Shown here: positions 7,161 to 17,022 of the stretch, piece by piece | How positions within the stretch are numbered: the stretch's first letter is position 1 | Layout of the letters: each line of letters begins with the position of its first letter | The notes under the pieces: model-generated | What the model was told of the DNA's origin: nothing | What the model saw: only the letters and a program-made list of their open reading frames with translations | Databases searched by the model: none | Position numbers and translations under genes: made by a program | NCBI RefSeq assembly: GCF_016612535.1 | Contig: NZ_JAENXS010000001.1 | Location: forward strand, 2,505,501-2,569,500 | Reading direction: 5' to 3' | Origin: Bradyrhizobium diazoefficiens | GTDB taxonomy: Bacteria > Pseudomonadota > Alphaproteobacteria > Rhizobiales > Xanthobacteraceae | DNA: 64,000 bases

Positions 7161-9617
7161 CTACCCTCTCCGCCGCGCCGCCGACGCGTCGACCACGTCG
7201 GCCACGTCGTCCACCTCGTCGCGCAGCGACAGGATCTCCATCGCCAGCACGGGGTGGTTAAATCCCTTGAGCTGGAGATCGTCGAGCGCGCGGGCCTCGA
7301 CCCAGGGCTCGACGATGCCGTAGACGCGGCGGCTGACCACGATCTGGCCGGCCTGGGCCTCGCTGCAGAGGCGGGAGGCGAGGTTGGTGACGCTGCCGAT
7401 CGCGGCATATTCCAGCCGCTGCTCGAAGCCGACCTGGCCGAGCGTGGCATAGCCGAGCGCGATGCCGATGCCGAATCCCAGGCTATGCCCGCGGTTGCGC
7501 CAGCGCTCGGTCAGCGGGCCAATGGTGTCACGCATCTCCACCGCCATCTTCACGGCGCGCGCGGTGTGGTCCTCGAACTGGATCGGCGCGTTGAACAGGA
7601 TCATCACGCCGTCGCCGGCATATTTGTCGAGCGTGCCTTCATATTTGAAGATCAGCTTGCCCAGCGCTGCGTGATATTCGCGCAGCACGTTCATCGCCTC
7701 CTCCGGCTCGGTCGCTTCCGTGAACGCGGTGAAGCCGCGCAGATCGCAGAACACCACGGTCACCTCGCGACGGTGGCTCGCGAGCAGCCCCTCGGGGCTG
7801 TCGGAGGAGGCGATCAGCTGCGCCACCTGCGGCGCCAGGAAACGCTCGAGCTTGCGGATGCGCTCGATCTCGCCGAGCTGGGTCGCGACGCGTTCTTCCA
7901 GCGACTTGTTCCAGTTCTTGAGTTGCTCGGTCTGCTCGCGCAGCTGGTCGGCCTGGGCGCGCACGGTCTCGTGCGCGGTCTCCAGCGCGTGGCTCTTGTG
8001 GTCGACCTCGGTGAACAGCCGCGCATTGCGCATCGCCAGCACCGCCTGGTTGGCGAAGGTGCGCATCAGCCCGGTGAGGCTGCCTTCGAACGCGCCGCCG
8101 GCGCGGCGCAGCACCACCAGCGAGCCGAGCGTGCCCTGCTGGTCGACCAGTGGCACCACCAGCACCGAATGGAAGCCGGCATTGACCGCGACGTCGCGCA
8201 GCGGCTGCTCGGTGGCGTGATCGAGATCGGCAAGCGCGATCGGTTCGCAGCGCGCGGCGGCTTCGCTCAAGATGTTGTCGCCTTCGTCGATCGTGACATG
8301 CGCGCCGTCGGCCGATTTGTCGATGCCGTCGGCTTCGACCAAGTTGAAGCAGCGTTTCTCGGCATCATAGCCGTAGATCAGCACCGCATCCGCGTGGCTG
8401 ATCTCCAGCGCGCGGGCGGCAATGGTCGGCAGCACGGCGTTGAGGTCGAGCGAGGAGGCCACCGCACGGCCGACCTCCTCCAGCACCTTCAGCTCGTTGA
8501 TCGACTGCGCGAGATCGCGGGTGCGCTCCTCGACTTTTGTTTCGAGGTCCGAATAGGTCTCCTGGAGCTGGCCCGCCATGCGGTTGAACTGGCCGGCGAG
8601 CTCTTCGAGCTCGTCGGAGGTGTGCACGTCGATGCGGTGGCTGAAATCGCCCTCGCCGAGCTTGTGCGCACCGTCGCGCAGCGCCGTGATCGGGATGATC
8701 ATGCGGCGCGCCAGCAGCGTGCCGGCGAGGATCGCAACCAGCAGCCCCATGCCGATCAGCAGCGCGATGCGCACGAGCTGGTCGCGGATCGGCGTCAGCG
8801 CCTGCGCGGTCGGCTGCTCGAACAGCACGCTCCAGCCGAGCTTCGGCACCGTGCTCGCGGCTGATAGCACCGCATGGCCGTTGAAGTCGGTGCCCGACGT
8901 CTCCGGCTCGCGCGCGGGCGCGATCGCAGCCGCGACCTGTGGCAGTTTCGACAAATCCTTGCCGACATCGGGTCCCTTCGACGAGGACGCCAGCACACGG
9001 CCCCGTGCGTCGACCACATAGGCAAACGCCGCCTTGCCGACCTGGGCGTCGGACAGGAAGTCGGAGAGGAAGCTGAGATCGATCTCGGCCACGGTGACGC
9101 CGGCATTGAAGCCGGAATGCGCCACCGAGATCGACATCACCGGTCGCTGATCGACGAAGTTGGCTGGCGAGTAGCTCACGCCGCGCGCCACCGCATCAGT
9201 GAAGCGCATGTCGCGGACGAGGTCGGCATTGCCATTGGTCGTGGTCGATTGGCGCGAAACGCGCAGCACCTCGCGGCCGTCGCCGTTGAGCTGGAACAGC
9301 TGGGAAACGACCGAGACCTGCTGCAGCAGCTGGGCGTAGTCGGCGCGGCGTTTCTCGATCGTGTCCCGGCTTGCCGTCGTCACCCAGCTGATCTGGCGTT
9401 CGAGCTCGGAGACGGATTGCTCCACGCGCCGGGCGGTTCCTTGCGCCTTGTCCTCGAGGGCGTCGGTCAGTGAGATCTTGGTGGCGCGATAGGAGATCCA
9501 GGTCTCCATCGCGCCGTTGACGGCGAGCACGAACACGACGAGGCCGACGAGGGAGACGACATATTTGGCGAACAGGCCCTCGCGCAGAAACCAGGTCTTG
9601 TCTTTCGCTCCCGCCAT
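7161..9617 (-). CDS. Membrane-bound class III adenylate/guanylate cyclase with Cache-like, HAMP and GAF domains
   Basis: An 818-residue sensor enzyme. A transmembrane helix (about 18-36, VVSLVGLVVFVLAV) is followed by a periplasmic sensor domain of about 240 residues that looks like a double Cache fold (MSISVAHSGFNAGVTVAEID). Then come a second transmembrane segment (IALLIGMGLLVAILAGTLL), HAMP, a GAF domain (VVPLVDQQGTLGSLVVLRR), a coiled coil, and a C-terminal cyclase domain. Metal-binding Asp residues are visible in VVFCDLRGFTAF and YAGDGVMILFN. Product: cAMP, less likely cGMP, in response to an extracytoplasmic signal. The Crp-family gene 2.5 kb away could be a receptor, but that link is only positional. 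The ATG at 9617 leads directly into the anchor. Confidence 0.88.
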   Translation of the reverse strand: MAGAKDKTWFLREGLFAKYVVSLVGLVVFVLAVNGAMETWISYRATKISLTDALEDKAQGTARRVEQSVSELERQISWVTTASRDTIEKRRADYAQLLQQVSVVSQLFQLNGDGREVLRVSRQSTTTNGNADLVRDMRFTDAVARGVSYSPANFVDQRPVMSISVAHSGFNAGVTVAEIDLSFLSDFLSDAQVGKAAFAYVVDARGRVLASSSKGPDVGKDLSKLPQVAAAIAPAREPETSGTDFNGHAVLSAASTVPKLGWSVLFEQPTAQALTPIRDQLVRIALLIGMGLLVAILAGTLLARRMIIPITALRDGAHKLGEGDFSHRIDVHTSDELEELAGQFNRMAGQLQETYSDLETKVEERTRDLAQSINELKVLEEVGRAVASSLDLNAVLPTIAARALEISHADAVLIYGYDAEKRCFNLVEADGIDKSADGAHVTIDEGDNILSEAAARCEPIALADLDHATEQPLRDVAVNAGFHSVLVVPLVDQQGTLGSLVVLRRAGGAFEGSLTGLMRTFANQAVLAMRNARLFTEVDHKSHALETAHETVRAQADQLREQTEQLKNWNKSLEERVATQLGEIERIRKLERFLAPQVAQLIASSDSPEGLLASHRREVTVVFCDLRGFTAFTEATEPEEAMNVLREYHAALGKLIFKYEGTLDKYAGDGVMILFNAPIQFEDHTARAVKMAVEMRDTIGPLTERWRNRGHSLGFGIGIALGYATLGQVGFEQRLEYAAIGSVTNLASRLCSEAQAGQIVVSRRVYGIVEPWVEARALDDLQLKGFNHPVLAMEILSLRDEVDDVADVVDASAARRRG

Positions 9618-9865
9618 CCGGATCCTCTCGCGCCGCGACTGACGCCGGCGCCATGGGCCGTACAGGCCTATGGCCCTTCTACCACAATTTGGGCCTTTGG
9701 ACCGGCAAGGGGCCGGTGTGGTTACCCGCCCGGGAATTGCCGGGAGCTGGCAGGGCGGCGAATCGTCGCAGCCGTCTGCGGCGCGGCCTCATCCGTTCGG
9801 AGGAAGAAGTGGATGGGGAGCCGGTGTAAAGACCGCCCTCGGAGTTCAGCGCGTTGGTCCGCAAA

Positions 9866-11938
9866 CTACCGATTAAAGAGTTGCCGCATCACGTCATTCA
9901 TCGGCTGGCTGTCCTGCTGCGCCTCGGGCGGGTGCACCTCGGGCGGGTCTTGGGTGGGAGAGGTCGGCGAAGCCTGCGGTGCCGGTGTGGTCGGGGCGCC
10001 GGGCAGGCTGCGGCTTCGGCCGGTGCCGTTTCCCGCGCCGCTCGACAGCCCCTGCTGGATCAAATTGCCGATCGTCTCTCCGAGCTGTCCGCCGAGCAGA
10101 TTGTTCTGCCCTTGTCCTTGCCCCGGCTGCTGCGTCTGCGGATTGGCATTGCCGGCCGCGTTGCCGCCACCCGGTGCTGCGGCGCCGCCGAGGCCAAAAC
10201 TGTTCAGAATGTTGCCGAGCCCAGCGCCATCGGGACCGAACAGGCCCTTGCCCATCTCGCGCAGCTTGGCATAGGCGGCGTCCGGATTGTCGAGCACCCC
10301 GGCCATGTCCGGATAGATCCGCGGCTGCGACCACGGCCCTGTAATCATCACGGGAATGCCGAAGCCGACCGGATCGGAGGCGCGGCCCTGGCCCTCGGTC
10401 GTCATCACCAGCTTCGGCTCGACGCGAAACCCCATCATCTTGGTGTCGAGCGCAATGGTGCCGGCGCCGGTGACGCGCACGAGTGGCCCGATCAAATTGA
10501 GATCCGTCGTCACCGCCTGGCCCTTGTCGATGCGGAAGGAGGCGGAGAGCTGCGACAGGTCAGTGCTCTGCTCTTGGCTGTTGTTCTGGTTGTCCTGCCA
10601 GCCCGACAGCGTGCCCGACGTCAGCGAGCGGATCATCTGTGCGACATTGATGCCGCGGATGGCGCCGTCCTGGAAAGTGACGAAGGCCGTGCCCTGCATG
10701 TTCGCCATCAGCGCGCGCTGGCTGGTGCCGGCGCTGCGCAGCGCAAGCTTGGCCTGCAGTTTGCCGTCGATCCGGTCGAATTCGGCAAGGCCCTTCAGCA
10801 GCGGCAGCGCGCGCACGCCGACGAGATCGGAATGCATCGCAAAGCTCGGCGCGCCGCTGGTCGCGTCGAGAATCACCTCGCCCGAGATCTGGCCGCCATA
10901 GGCGCCGAGATTGGCGGTGCCCGCCTTCAAGATGCCGCCGGCGAGCTTCGCGTCGAGCGCGAGCGGCGCAAGACGGGCCTCGCCGATGACGGCTTCGTTG
11001 GCCGAGATCCTGATTTGCGCGTCGACATAGTTGAGCCCGGACACGTCGATCGGAGCATCGCTCCAGGGCCGTCCGGACGCGCCATCAGGCGATTTCGCCA
11101 GCGGGATCGCCAGCCGCTGGAAGTCGAGATCGACCTTCACCAGTGGCTTGCTCGCGATGTCGACCGAGGCCCAGCCGCTGAAGGCGCCATCGCCGAGCGT
11201 GCCGTTGACGCCGTTGACCATCACGATCGGGCCGTTGAGCCGCAACTCGGCATGGCCCGCGAGCTGCGACGTCAGCACGTCGGGCATGTCGATGACGAAA
11301 TCCACCGGGATGGTCTGCCGCTCGATCGGCGGGGCCGGCGTGGTCGCCTTGATATCGAACTTGGTCGGGTGCTCGCCGACACGCGCGGTGCCCGTGACAT
11401 TGATCTTGCGGTCGTGTCCCGCGGCTGCGTCGGCATTGATGGCGCTGATGCGGCCTTCGATGCGATCGCGCGCGCGAGAGAATGCGATCTCCCCGTTGGT
11501 AATCCTGATGCGGTCGATGCTGGCGCCATTGATGTCGAGCGCGAGCGGCTTCGGCGATGCGTCGGCGTTCGGCAGGCGGTCACGCAGCAACGGCTGGTAC
11601 AGCACGGGATGGGTGACGACGATCTCGCGGATATTCGGGTGACCCGACCATGCGCTGGACAGCGACATCTCGGCCCGCACGCTCTCGATGGTCAGGCGGG
11701 TGATGCCGCTGCGGTCCTTGGGGTCGGCAAGCGTGAGGTCGTTCAGCGTGACGTCCAGCGTCGGCCAAACGCTGATCTTGGTGGTGCCGTCGATCGACAG
11801 GCGATAACCGGTCGCCTGCTCGACGCGCGAGGCGATCGTCGCGGTCAGGAAGCCCGAAGGGATCCCGATCACCAGCAGGAGTGCGATCACGATGATGATT
11901 GCGGCCACCGCGGCGCCGGCGAATTTCACTGCTCTCAT
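9866..11938 (-). CDS. AsmA-family envelope protein
   Basis: A 690-residue protein. One N-terminal membrane helix (AAIIIVIALLLVIGIPSGF) is followed at once by the AsmA hallmark (TATIASRVEQATGYRLSIDG). The long beta-rich periplasmic body includes repeated stretches such as ADPKDRSGITRLTIESVRAE and GEVILDATSGAPSF. The AsmA_2-type region follows (FQDGAIRGINVAQMIRSL). The last 120 residues are Pro/Gln/Gly/Asn-rich and low complexity. Family members are inner-membrane proteins linked to lipid transport or outer-membrane assembly. It is transcribed in the same direction as the cyclase gene, 248 bases upstream of it, so it may share a promoter or stand alone. The extended Gln/Gly tail is notable. Confidence 0.85.
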   Translation of the reverse strand: MRAVKFAGAAVAAIIIVIALLLVIGIPSGFLTATIASRVEQATGYRLSIDGTTKISVWPTLDVTLNDLTLADPKDRSGITRLTIESVRAEMSLSSAWSGHPNIREIVVTHPVLYQPLLRDRLPNADASPKPLALDINGASIDRIRITNGEIAFSRARDRIEGRISAINADAAAGHDRKINVTGTARVGEHPTKFDIKATTPAPPIERQTIPVDFVIDMPDVLTSQLAGHAELRLNGPIVMVNGVNGTLGDGAFSGWASVDIASKPLVKVDLDFQRLAIPLAKSPDGASGRPWSDAPIDVSGLNYVDAQIRISANEAVIGEARLAPLALDAKLAGGILKAGTANLGAYGGQISGEVILDATSGAPSFAMHSDLVGVRALPLLKGLAEFDRIDGKLQAKLALRSAGTSQRALMANMQGTAFVTFQDGAIRGINVAQMIRSLTSGTLSGWQDNQNNSQEQSTDLSQLSASFRIDKGQAVTTDLNLIGPLVRVTGAGTIALDTKMMGFRVEPKLVMTTEGQGRASDPVGFGIPVMITGPWSQPRIYPDMAGVLDNPDAAYAKLREMGKGLFGPDGAGLGNILNSFGLGGAAAPGGGNAAGNANPQTQQPGQGQGQNNLLGGQLGETIGNLIQQGLSSGAGNGTGRSRSLPGAPTTPAPQASPTSPTQDPPEVHPPEAQQDSQPMNDVMRQLFNR

Positions 11939-12066
11939 GTGGACTTTCCAACGACGGACGAGCGGCGTCGAATCCGGCAGATGACCCGTCCTTCACGCCT
12001 GAGTTTATCCCGGGACGGGAAGCCGCTCCAAGCGACTAAAAATAGTCGGAAGGTGCTGCAAAGTTA

Positions 12067-12082
12067 TGTGACTTATGACACA
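12067..12082. promoter_or_regulatory. Candidate CRP-like operator upstream of the Crp-family gene
   Basis: TGTGA (12067-12071), six bases, then ACACA (12078-12082). This differs by one base from the classic CRP arrangement TGTGA-N6-TCACA. It lies about 80 bases before the regulator start and 129 bases before the divergent AsmA gene. It may mark autoregulation or control of both genes; there is no experimental support. Confidence 0.35.
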
Positions 12083-12162
12083 CTTCCACGGCGCGGTTTT
12101 ACGCGATTCTGACGTTGATGCTTCCAAGCGATTTGCCAAAACAAATTCACAAGGACGTTGAA

Positions 12163-12837
12163 ATGAGCAAGCAGGCCGAATTTGCGGTCATTCTGAAAAT
12201 GAATGCCATGTTCGCCGATCTCGGTGCGGACGAACTCCAGCGGCTGTCAAACCTCTGCCACACCCAGCATCTGGCGAACGGCGAGGTGCTGTTCCAGAAG
12301 GGTGACCCTGGCGACGCGCTGTTCGGCGTGCGCCGCGGCCAGGTCCGGATCGAGACCGGCGCCTCCGACGGCAGCCGGTTGACGCTGAATTTCATGGGAT
12401 CGGGCGATCTGTTCGGCGAGGTCGCGGTGCTGGACGGTCAGAGTCGCACCGCGGATGCGACCGCCGGCGAGGCCAGCGAATTATTCGTGCTGCGGCGCGA
12501 AGACTTCCTCGCCTTCCTCGAGCGCGAGCCCAGGGTGGCGATCAAGATCATTGCACTCTTGTGCCAGCGCATCCGCTGGCAAAGCGAGCGCATGGAAGAA
12601 TCCATGCTGCAACCTTTGCCGGTGCGGCTGGCGCGGCGGCTCTGCGCGCTCGCCGCCGATTTTGGCTCCGAGGTGCACATCTCCCAGGAGCAGCTCGGTG
12701 TCTTCGTCGGCGCCGCGCGCGAGAGCGTCAACCGGCAGCTTCAGGCCTGGCGGAAGGAGGCGATCCTGGACCTCCAGCGCGGGCGCATCCTCCTTAAGAA
12801 CATGACAAAATTGACGACAATTGCCCGGAACGAATAG
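12163..12837 (+). CDS. Crp/Fnr-family transcriptional regulator
   Basis: The start is chosen at ATG 12163 (MSKQAEFAVILKMNAMFADL) because AAGGACG lies seven bases upstream; a TTG at 12115 gives a longer form. The 224-residue protein has an N-terminal cyclic-nucleotide-binding beta-barrel (VLFQKGDPGDALFGVRRGQV, then GSGDLFGEVAVLDGQSRTAD), the dimer helix, and a C-terminal Crp-type winged helix (HISQEQLGVFVGAARESVNR). GEVAVLDGQSRTA keeps the Glu and Arg pattern of the phosphate-binding cassette, so cAMP binding is plausible. No Fnr-type N-terminal cysteine cluster is seen. It is divergent from the AsmA gene and may regulate itself. Confidence 0.85.
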   Translation: MSKQAEFAVILKMNAMFADLGADELQRLSNLCHTQHLANGEVLFQKGDPGDALFGVRRGQVRIETGASDGSRLTLNFMGSGDLFGEVAVLDGQSRTADATAGEASELFVLRREDFLAFLEREPRVAIKIIALLCQRIRWQSERMEESMLQPLPVRLARRLCALAADFGSEVHISQEQLGVFVGAARESVNRQLQAWRKEAILDLQRGRILLKNMTKLTTIARNE

Positions 12838-12876
12838 GGGCGCAGCCAGGCCGCGTCGCTTCCGTCGGTGCCGCGA

Positions 12877-15800
12877 TTATTCCGCCGCCGGATGCACGAT
12901 GTTCTTCGGCATGGCTTCCGCGTGCGCGGCGTCGGCGGGCGGAGTCGCGTGATGACCGGCGGTCTCCGCATCCTCGCTGTGCACGATCAGCCGCTTGCCG
13001 AAGCGCCAGATCAGGGCGCCGAGGTCGTCCATCACCATGAACATCGCGGGCACGAACACCAGCGACAGGATGGTCGAGAAGATTAAGCCGCCGATCACCG
13101 CGAGCGCCATCGGTGAGCGGAACTCGCCGCCGGCGCCGACCGCGAGCGCGCTCGGCATCATGCCGGCGGCCATCGCGATCGTGGTCATCACGATCGGGCG
13201 GGCGCGTTTCATGCCGGCGTCGATCATCGCCTCGTCGCGCGGCTTGCCGGCATGGATCGCTTCGATGGCGAATTCCACCAGCATGATGGCGTTCTTGGTG
13301 ACGATGCCCATCAGCATCAGGATGCCGATCCACACCGGCGTCGTGAGCTGCTTGCCGGTGACGAGCAGGGCGGCGATCGCGCCGCCGATCGACAGCGGCA
13401 GTGAGAACAGGATGGTGATCGGTTGGAGGAAGGTGCCGAACAGCAGCACCAGCACCGCATAGACCATCATCAGGCCGGCCGTGATCGCGGTGGCAAAACC
13501 GTCGGATAGCTCGTTGAGGCTTTCGGCGTCGCCGGAGGGTGAGACCTTCACGCCCTTCGGCAGGCTCTTCATCACCGGGAGGTCGTAGATCTTCTTGGTG
13601 GCATCGCCGAGTGCCGCGGAGCCGACGAGGTCGGCGGCGACGGTTGCCTGCCGCTCGCGGTCGTAGCGGTTGATGCTGGTCGGGCCTTGGTCGAGCTTGA
13701 CGTCGGCGATGACCGCGAGCGGCACGCCGCCCTTCTCGCCGTGCTCACCGAGCGGCACGCGCAGCTGCTCCAGCGTCTTGAGATTGCCGCGCGCGGCGTC
13801 CTCGAGCTGCACGCGGATCGGCACCAGGCGGTCGCCGACGTCGAACTTGGCGAGCGCCGGACCGACGTCGCCGATGGTCGCGACACGGATGGTCTGCGAC
13901 AGGCTTTCGGTCGAGACGCCGAGCCGCGCGGCGAGATCGGCGCGCGGCTCGATGCGCAGTTCGGGACGTTCCAGCGATGTCTCCGAGATCACGTCGGAGA
14001 TGGTTGGAATCCGCTTCATCTGCGTCGCAAGCTCGCTGGCGACGTTGTTGACGATATTGGGGTCGGCACCGGTCACGACCAGCGAGATCGCGCGCAGGCC
14101 GTTCTCATCCAGGAACCAGAAGCGGATATCGGGAACGTTCTCCAGCTCCTGGCTGATCGAGAATTCGAGCTCGCGCTGGGTGATGTTGCGGTCGTTCTTG
14201 GGCGTATAATTGATGATCAAGGCGGCGCGCCGGACCTCCTGGGTCCCCGGAGGAACGCGCCCGCCGTCGACGAAGATGCTCTTCACCTCGGGCCGCTTGC
14301 GCAGGCGTGCGACGATGTCCTCGGTGACTTTTTCGGTGTAGGCGAGCTGTGTGCCCGGCGGCAGTTCGAGGGCCAACAGGGAACGGGCGCTGTCCTGCGC
14401 CGGCAGGAAGCCCTGCGGCAGCAGCGTGATGCTCCAGATCGAGGCCGCGAAGATGCCGAAGCCGGCCAGCACGGTGATGAAATAGTGCCTCACCGACCAT
14501 GTTACGACCTTATGGTAGGTCCGCAGCACGCGGCCGGGCGGGGGCTCTTCGTGATTGTGATGCTTGAGGAAGTAAGCCGCCAGCATCGGCGTCACGAAGC
14601 GTGCCGCGAGCAGCGAGAAGAACACCTGCACCGAGACGGTGATGCCGAATTGCTTGAAGAACTGTCCGGCGATGCCCGACATGAAGCTCGCGGGCGCGAA
14701 GATCGCGATGATGGTCAGCGAGATCGCGATCACGGCGAGGCCGATCTCGTCGGCGGCTTCCAGTGCGGCACGATAGGGCGATTTGCCCATGTTCATATGC
14801 CGCACGATGTTCTCGATCTCGACGATGGCGTCGTCGACGAGAATACCCGTCGATAGCGTGATCGCGAGGAAGCTGACGAGGTTGAGCGAGAAGCCGAGAA
14901 TGTCCATCGCCCAGAAAGCCGGGAAGATCGACAGCGGCAGCGAGACCGCGGCAATGATGGTGGCGCGCAGGTCGCGCAGGAACAGCAGTACGATGACGAC
15001 GGCCAGTATGGCGCCCTCGAACAGGGTCGAGATCGCCGCTTCGTAATTGCCGTTGGTGTATTCGACGGAGGTGTCGATCAGCTTGAGGTCGACATCGGGA
15101 TAGGCGGCCTTGAGCGCGTCGATGCGCTTCTGCACCGCTTCGGCGACCTTCACGTCACTGGCGCCCTTGGAACGCTTGATGCCGAGCGCGACTACCGGCT
15201 CACCGTTGAAGCGGGCGAAGGTGCGGCGGTCGGCGATGGTGTCAGTGACGGTGCCGAGATCGTCGAGGCGGACTTCGCCGCCGCCGAACAGCGGGACCAT
15301 GGTGCCGGCGAGATCGCTCAGTGTCTTGGCGCCGGCCAGTGTCCGGATCGCCTGGTCATTCTTGCCGATCTCGGCGCGGCCACCGGCGACGTCGACATTG
15401 GTGCCGCGCAGGCTTTGGCTGACATTGACGGCGGTCAGCCCCATCGCCTGCAGGCGGTCGGGATCGAGCGAGACCAGGATCTCGCGCTCGACACCGCCGA
15501 TGCGCTCGACCTGGGCGACGCCGCGCACGCCTTGCAGCGCGCGCTTAACCACATCGTCGACGAAATAGGAGAGTTGCTCGGGCGTCTTGCCGGGCGAGAT
15601 CGCGGCATAGGTGACGATCGGCAGGCCGATGACGTCGACGCGCTGGATCAACGGCTCGGTGACGTTCTGCGGCAGGTTCGAGCGCACGCGGGTCACCGCG
15701 TCCTTGACGTCATTGAGCGCGCGGTCGGTGTTGGTCTCCAGCGCGAACTGGATGGTGGTGACCGACAGGCCGTCGGTGATCGACGAGGTGATGTGGCGCA

Positions 15801-16035
15801 CGCCCTCGACGCCCGAGACGGCATCTTCAACGGTCTTGGTGACCTGGGATTCGAGCTCCGCAGGTGCGGCACCGAATTGCGAGACTGCGACCGAGATCAC
15901 GGGAATGTCGGCCGAAGGCAATCGCGTGATGGCGAGCTTGGTGAATGAGGTCCAGCCGAGGATCAGAAGGATGATCGAAAACACCACCGACGGCAGCGGA
16001 TTGCGAATCGACCATGCCGAGATATTGAGAGCCAT
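12877..16035 (-). CDS. RND-family efflux transporter permease (HAE1/AcrB type)
   Basis: A 1052-residue inner-membrane pump subunit with the usual twelve transmembrane segments and two large periplasmic loops. It begins WSIRNPLPSVVFSIILLIL, as is usual for the family. The proton-relay Asp pair is present in the fourth helix (GILVDDAIVEIEN), and PLSIGGAIAALLV and MGIVTKNAIMLVEFAIEA are family landmarks. Drug:proton antiport is expected together with an adaptor and an outer-membrane channel. Its ATG overlaps the adaptor stop (TGATG), so the pair forms an operon with the adaptor first. No TolC-type gene is nearby. Substrate unknown. The last 40 residues are a His/Ala/Glu-rich cytoplasmic tail. 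Confidence 0.9.
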   Translation of the reverse strand: MALNISAWSIRNPLPSVVFSIILLILGWTSFTKLAITRLPSADIPVISVAVSQFGAAPAELESQVTKTVEDAVSGVEGVRHITSSITDGLSVTTIQFALETNTDRALNDVKDAVTRVRSNLPQNVTEPLIQRVDVIGLPIVTYAAISPGKTPEQLSYFVDDVVKRALQGVRGVAQVERIGGVEREILVSLDPDRLQAMGLTAVNVSQSLRGTNVDVAGGRAEIGKNDQAIRTLAGAKTLSDLAGTMVPLFGGGEVRLDDLGTVTDTIADRRTFARFNGEPVVALGIKRSKGASDVKVAEAVQKRIDALKAAYPDVDLKLIDTSVEYTNGNYEAAISTLFEGAILAVVIVLLFLRDLRATIIAAVSLPLSIFPAFWAMDILGFSLNLVSFLAITLSTGILVDDAIVEIENIVRHMNMGKSPYRAALEAADEIGLAVIAISLTIIAIFAPASFMSGIAGQFFKQFGITVSVQVFFSLLAARFVTPMLAAYFLKHHNHEEPPPGRVLRTYHKVVTWSVRHYFITVLAGFGIFAASIWSITLLPQGFLPAQDSARSLLALELPPGTQLAYTEKVTEDIVARLRKRPEVKSIFVDGGRVPPGTQEVRRAALIINYTPKNDRNITQRELEFSISQELENVPDIRFWFLDENGLRAISLVVTGADPNIVNNVASELATQMKRIPTISDVISETSLERPELRIEPRADLAARLGVSTESLSQTIRVATIGDVGPALAKFDVGDRLVPIRVQLEDAARGNLKTLEQLRVPLGEHGEKGGVPLAVIADVKLDQGPTSINRYDRERQATVAADLVGSAALGDATKKIYDLPVMKSLPKGVKVSPSGDAESLNELSDGFATAITAGLMMVYAVLVLLFGTFLQPITILFSLPLSIGGAIAALLVTGKQLTTPVWIGILMLMGIVTKNAIMLVEFAIEAIHAGKPRDEAMIDAGMKRARPIVMTTIAMAAGMMPSALAVGAGGEFRSPMALAVIGGLIFSTILSLVFVPAMFMVMDDLGALIWRFGKRLIVHSEDAETAGHHATPPADAAHAEAMPKNIVHPAAE

Positions 16036-16964
16036 CAGCGTACCCGCGTGCGATCGAGTTCATCGGCGAACATGGTCTTGATCTGGTCGCCGTCATGGAG
16101 CGAAGAGCCGGCGTCGGCCACGACGATCTCGCCGACATCGACCCCTTCAAGGATTTCCATTTGGCTGTCGGATGTCAGCCCGACGCGCACCCGGCGTGTC
16201 TCGACGATGTTGCCTTTGACCACCTGCACGGTGAGATGGTCGATCGCAGTCTTGGGAACCGCAACGCCGCAGCTCCGCTTGGCGTCGATCGAGGCGCGGG
16301 CGAACACGCCCACCTTCAGCGAAGGATTGTTGGTGACGCTGATGCGGACGCGGCCGAGCTGCGTGGCGCGGTCGATCTCGGGGGCAACCAGCCGGACACG
16401 GCCGATCAGATCGGCGGCGTCATCCCGGCTGATCCGCACTGTCGCGCCGGGGCTGAGCTTCGGCATATGCACGGCCGGGACCTGCGCTTCCAGCTCGATC
16501 TCGTTGAGCACGGCGATGCGGAACATCGGGCCGGCCTGCGGCGAAGCGGGTGCGCCGACGATGGTGCGAACTTCGGTGATGAGGCCCGGCGCAGGCGCCT
16601 TCAGCGAGATCGGCCCTTGCGGTCCTGGCCGTTGCGGCTGACCTGGTATCTGCGGCGGCGCCGTCAGGCGGGCCAATTCCTGATTCTCGGTGACAACAGC
16701 GCCTTCGGTGACGAAGACGTCGGTGACCTTCGATCCTTCCTGGTCGGCCATGACGACGGCCTCGCGCCGCGGCACGAAGAAGCCGGTGACCCGCACCAGG
16801 TCGGAGAAGCAGGCATTGGTCGCCTTCGTCACGATGACCTGCGCCTCGCCCGGCGTTTCCTTCGCCTCGGGGCGATGCCGATGCTCGAACCAGTAATAGC
16901 CGACGCCGAGCGCGACGATGAGCGCCACGGTTCCCGCAGGCTTGAGATATTCGGAGATGTTCAT
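16035..16964 (-). CDS. RND efflux periplasmic adaptor (membrane fusion protein)
   Basis: A 309-residue HlyD/AcrA-type adaptor. It has an N-terminal membrane anchor (TVALIVALGVGYYWF), a lipoyl-like half-motif (VVMADQEGSKVTDVFVTEGA), a second half (SLKAPAPGLITEVRTIVG), and beta-barrel and membrane-proximal domains (VGVFARASIDAKRSCGVAVP, then ILEGVDVGEIVVADAG). The two lipoyl halves are joined only by a short Pro/Gln/Gly linker (PPQIPGQPQRPGPQGP) where most adaptors carry a long alpha-helical hairpin. It is the first gene of the pump operon and is translationally coupled to the permease. Confidence 0.85.
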   Translation of the reverse strand: MNISEYLKPAGTVALIVALGVGYYWFEHRHRPEAKETPGEAQVIVTKATNACFSDLVRVTGFFVPRREAVVMADQEGSKVTDVFVTEGAVVTENQELARLTAPPQIPGQPQRPGPQGPISLKAPAPGLITEVRTIVGAPASPQAGPMFRIAVLNEIELEAQVPAVHMPKLSPGATVRISRDDAADLIGRVRLVAPEIDRATQLGRVRISVTNNPSLKVGVFARASIDAKRSCGVAVPKTAIDHLTVQVVKGNIVETRRVRVGLTSDSQMEILEGVDVGEIVVADAGSSLHDGDQIKTMFADELDRTRVR

Positions 16965-17022
16965 CGCCGGATCATCCTGGCCTGGCGCACGGTTATGGGG
17001 AGCGTTTCCCTGAAACGAAGCG

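Noticed and set aside
6890..7261. Open frame after vapC starting MKHYSPKVVRLVRK
   Set aside because: It runs into a probable dispersed repeat and the 3' end of the cyclase gene, and is Arg-rich without family features.
9854..12112. 752-codon open frame opposite the AsmA gene
   Set aside because: Product is Arg/His/Asp-rich with no family features. The opposite strand encodes a convincing AsmA protein with a membrane anchor.
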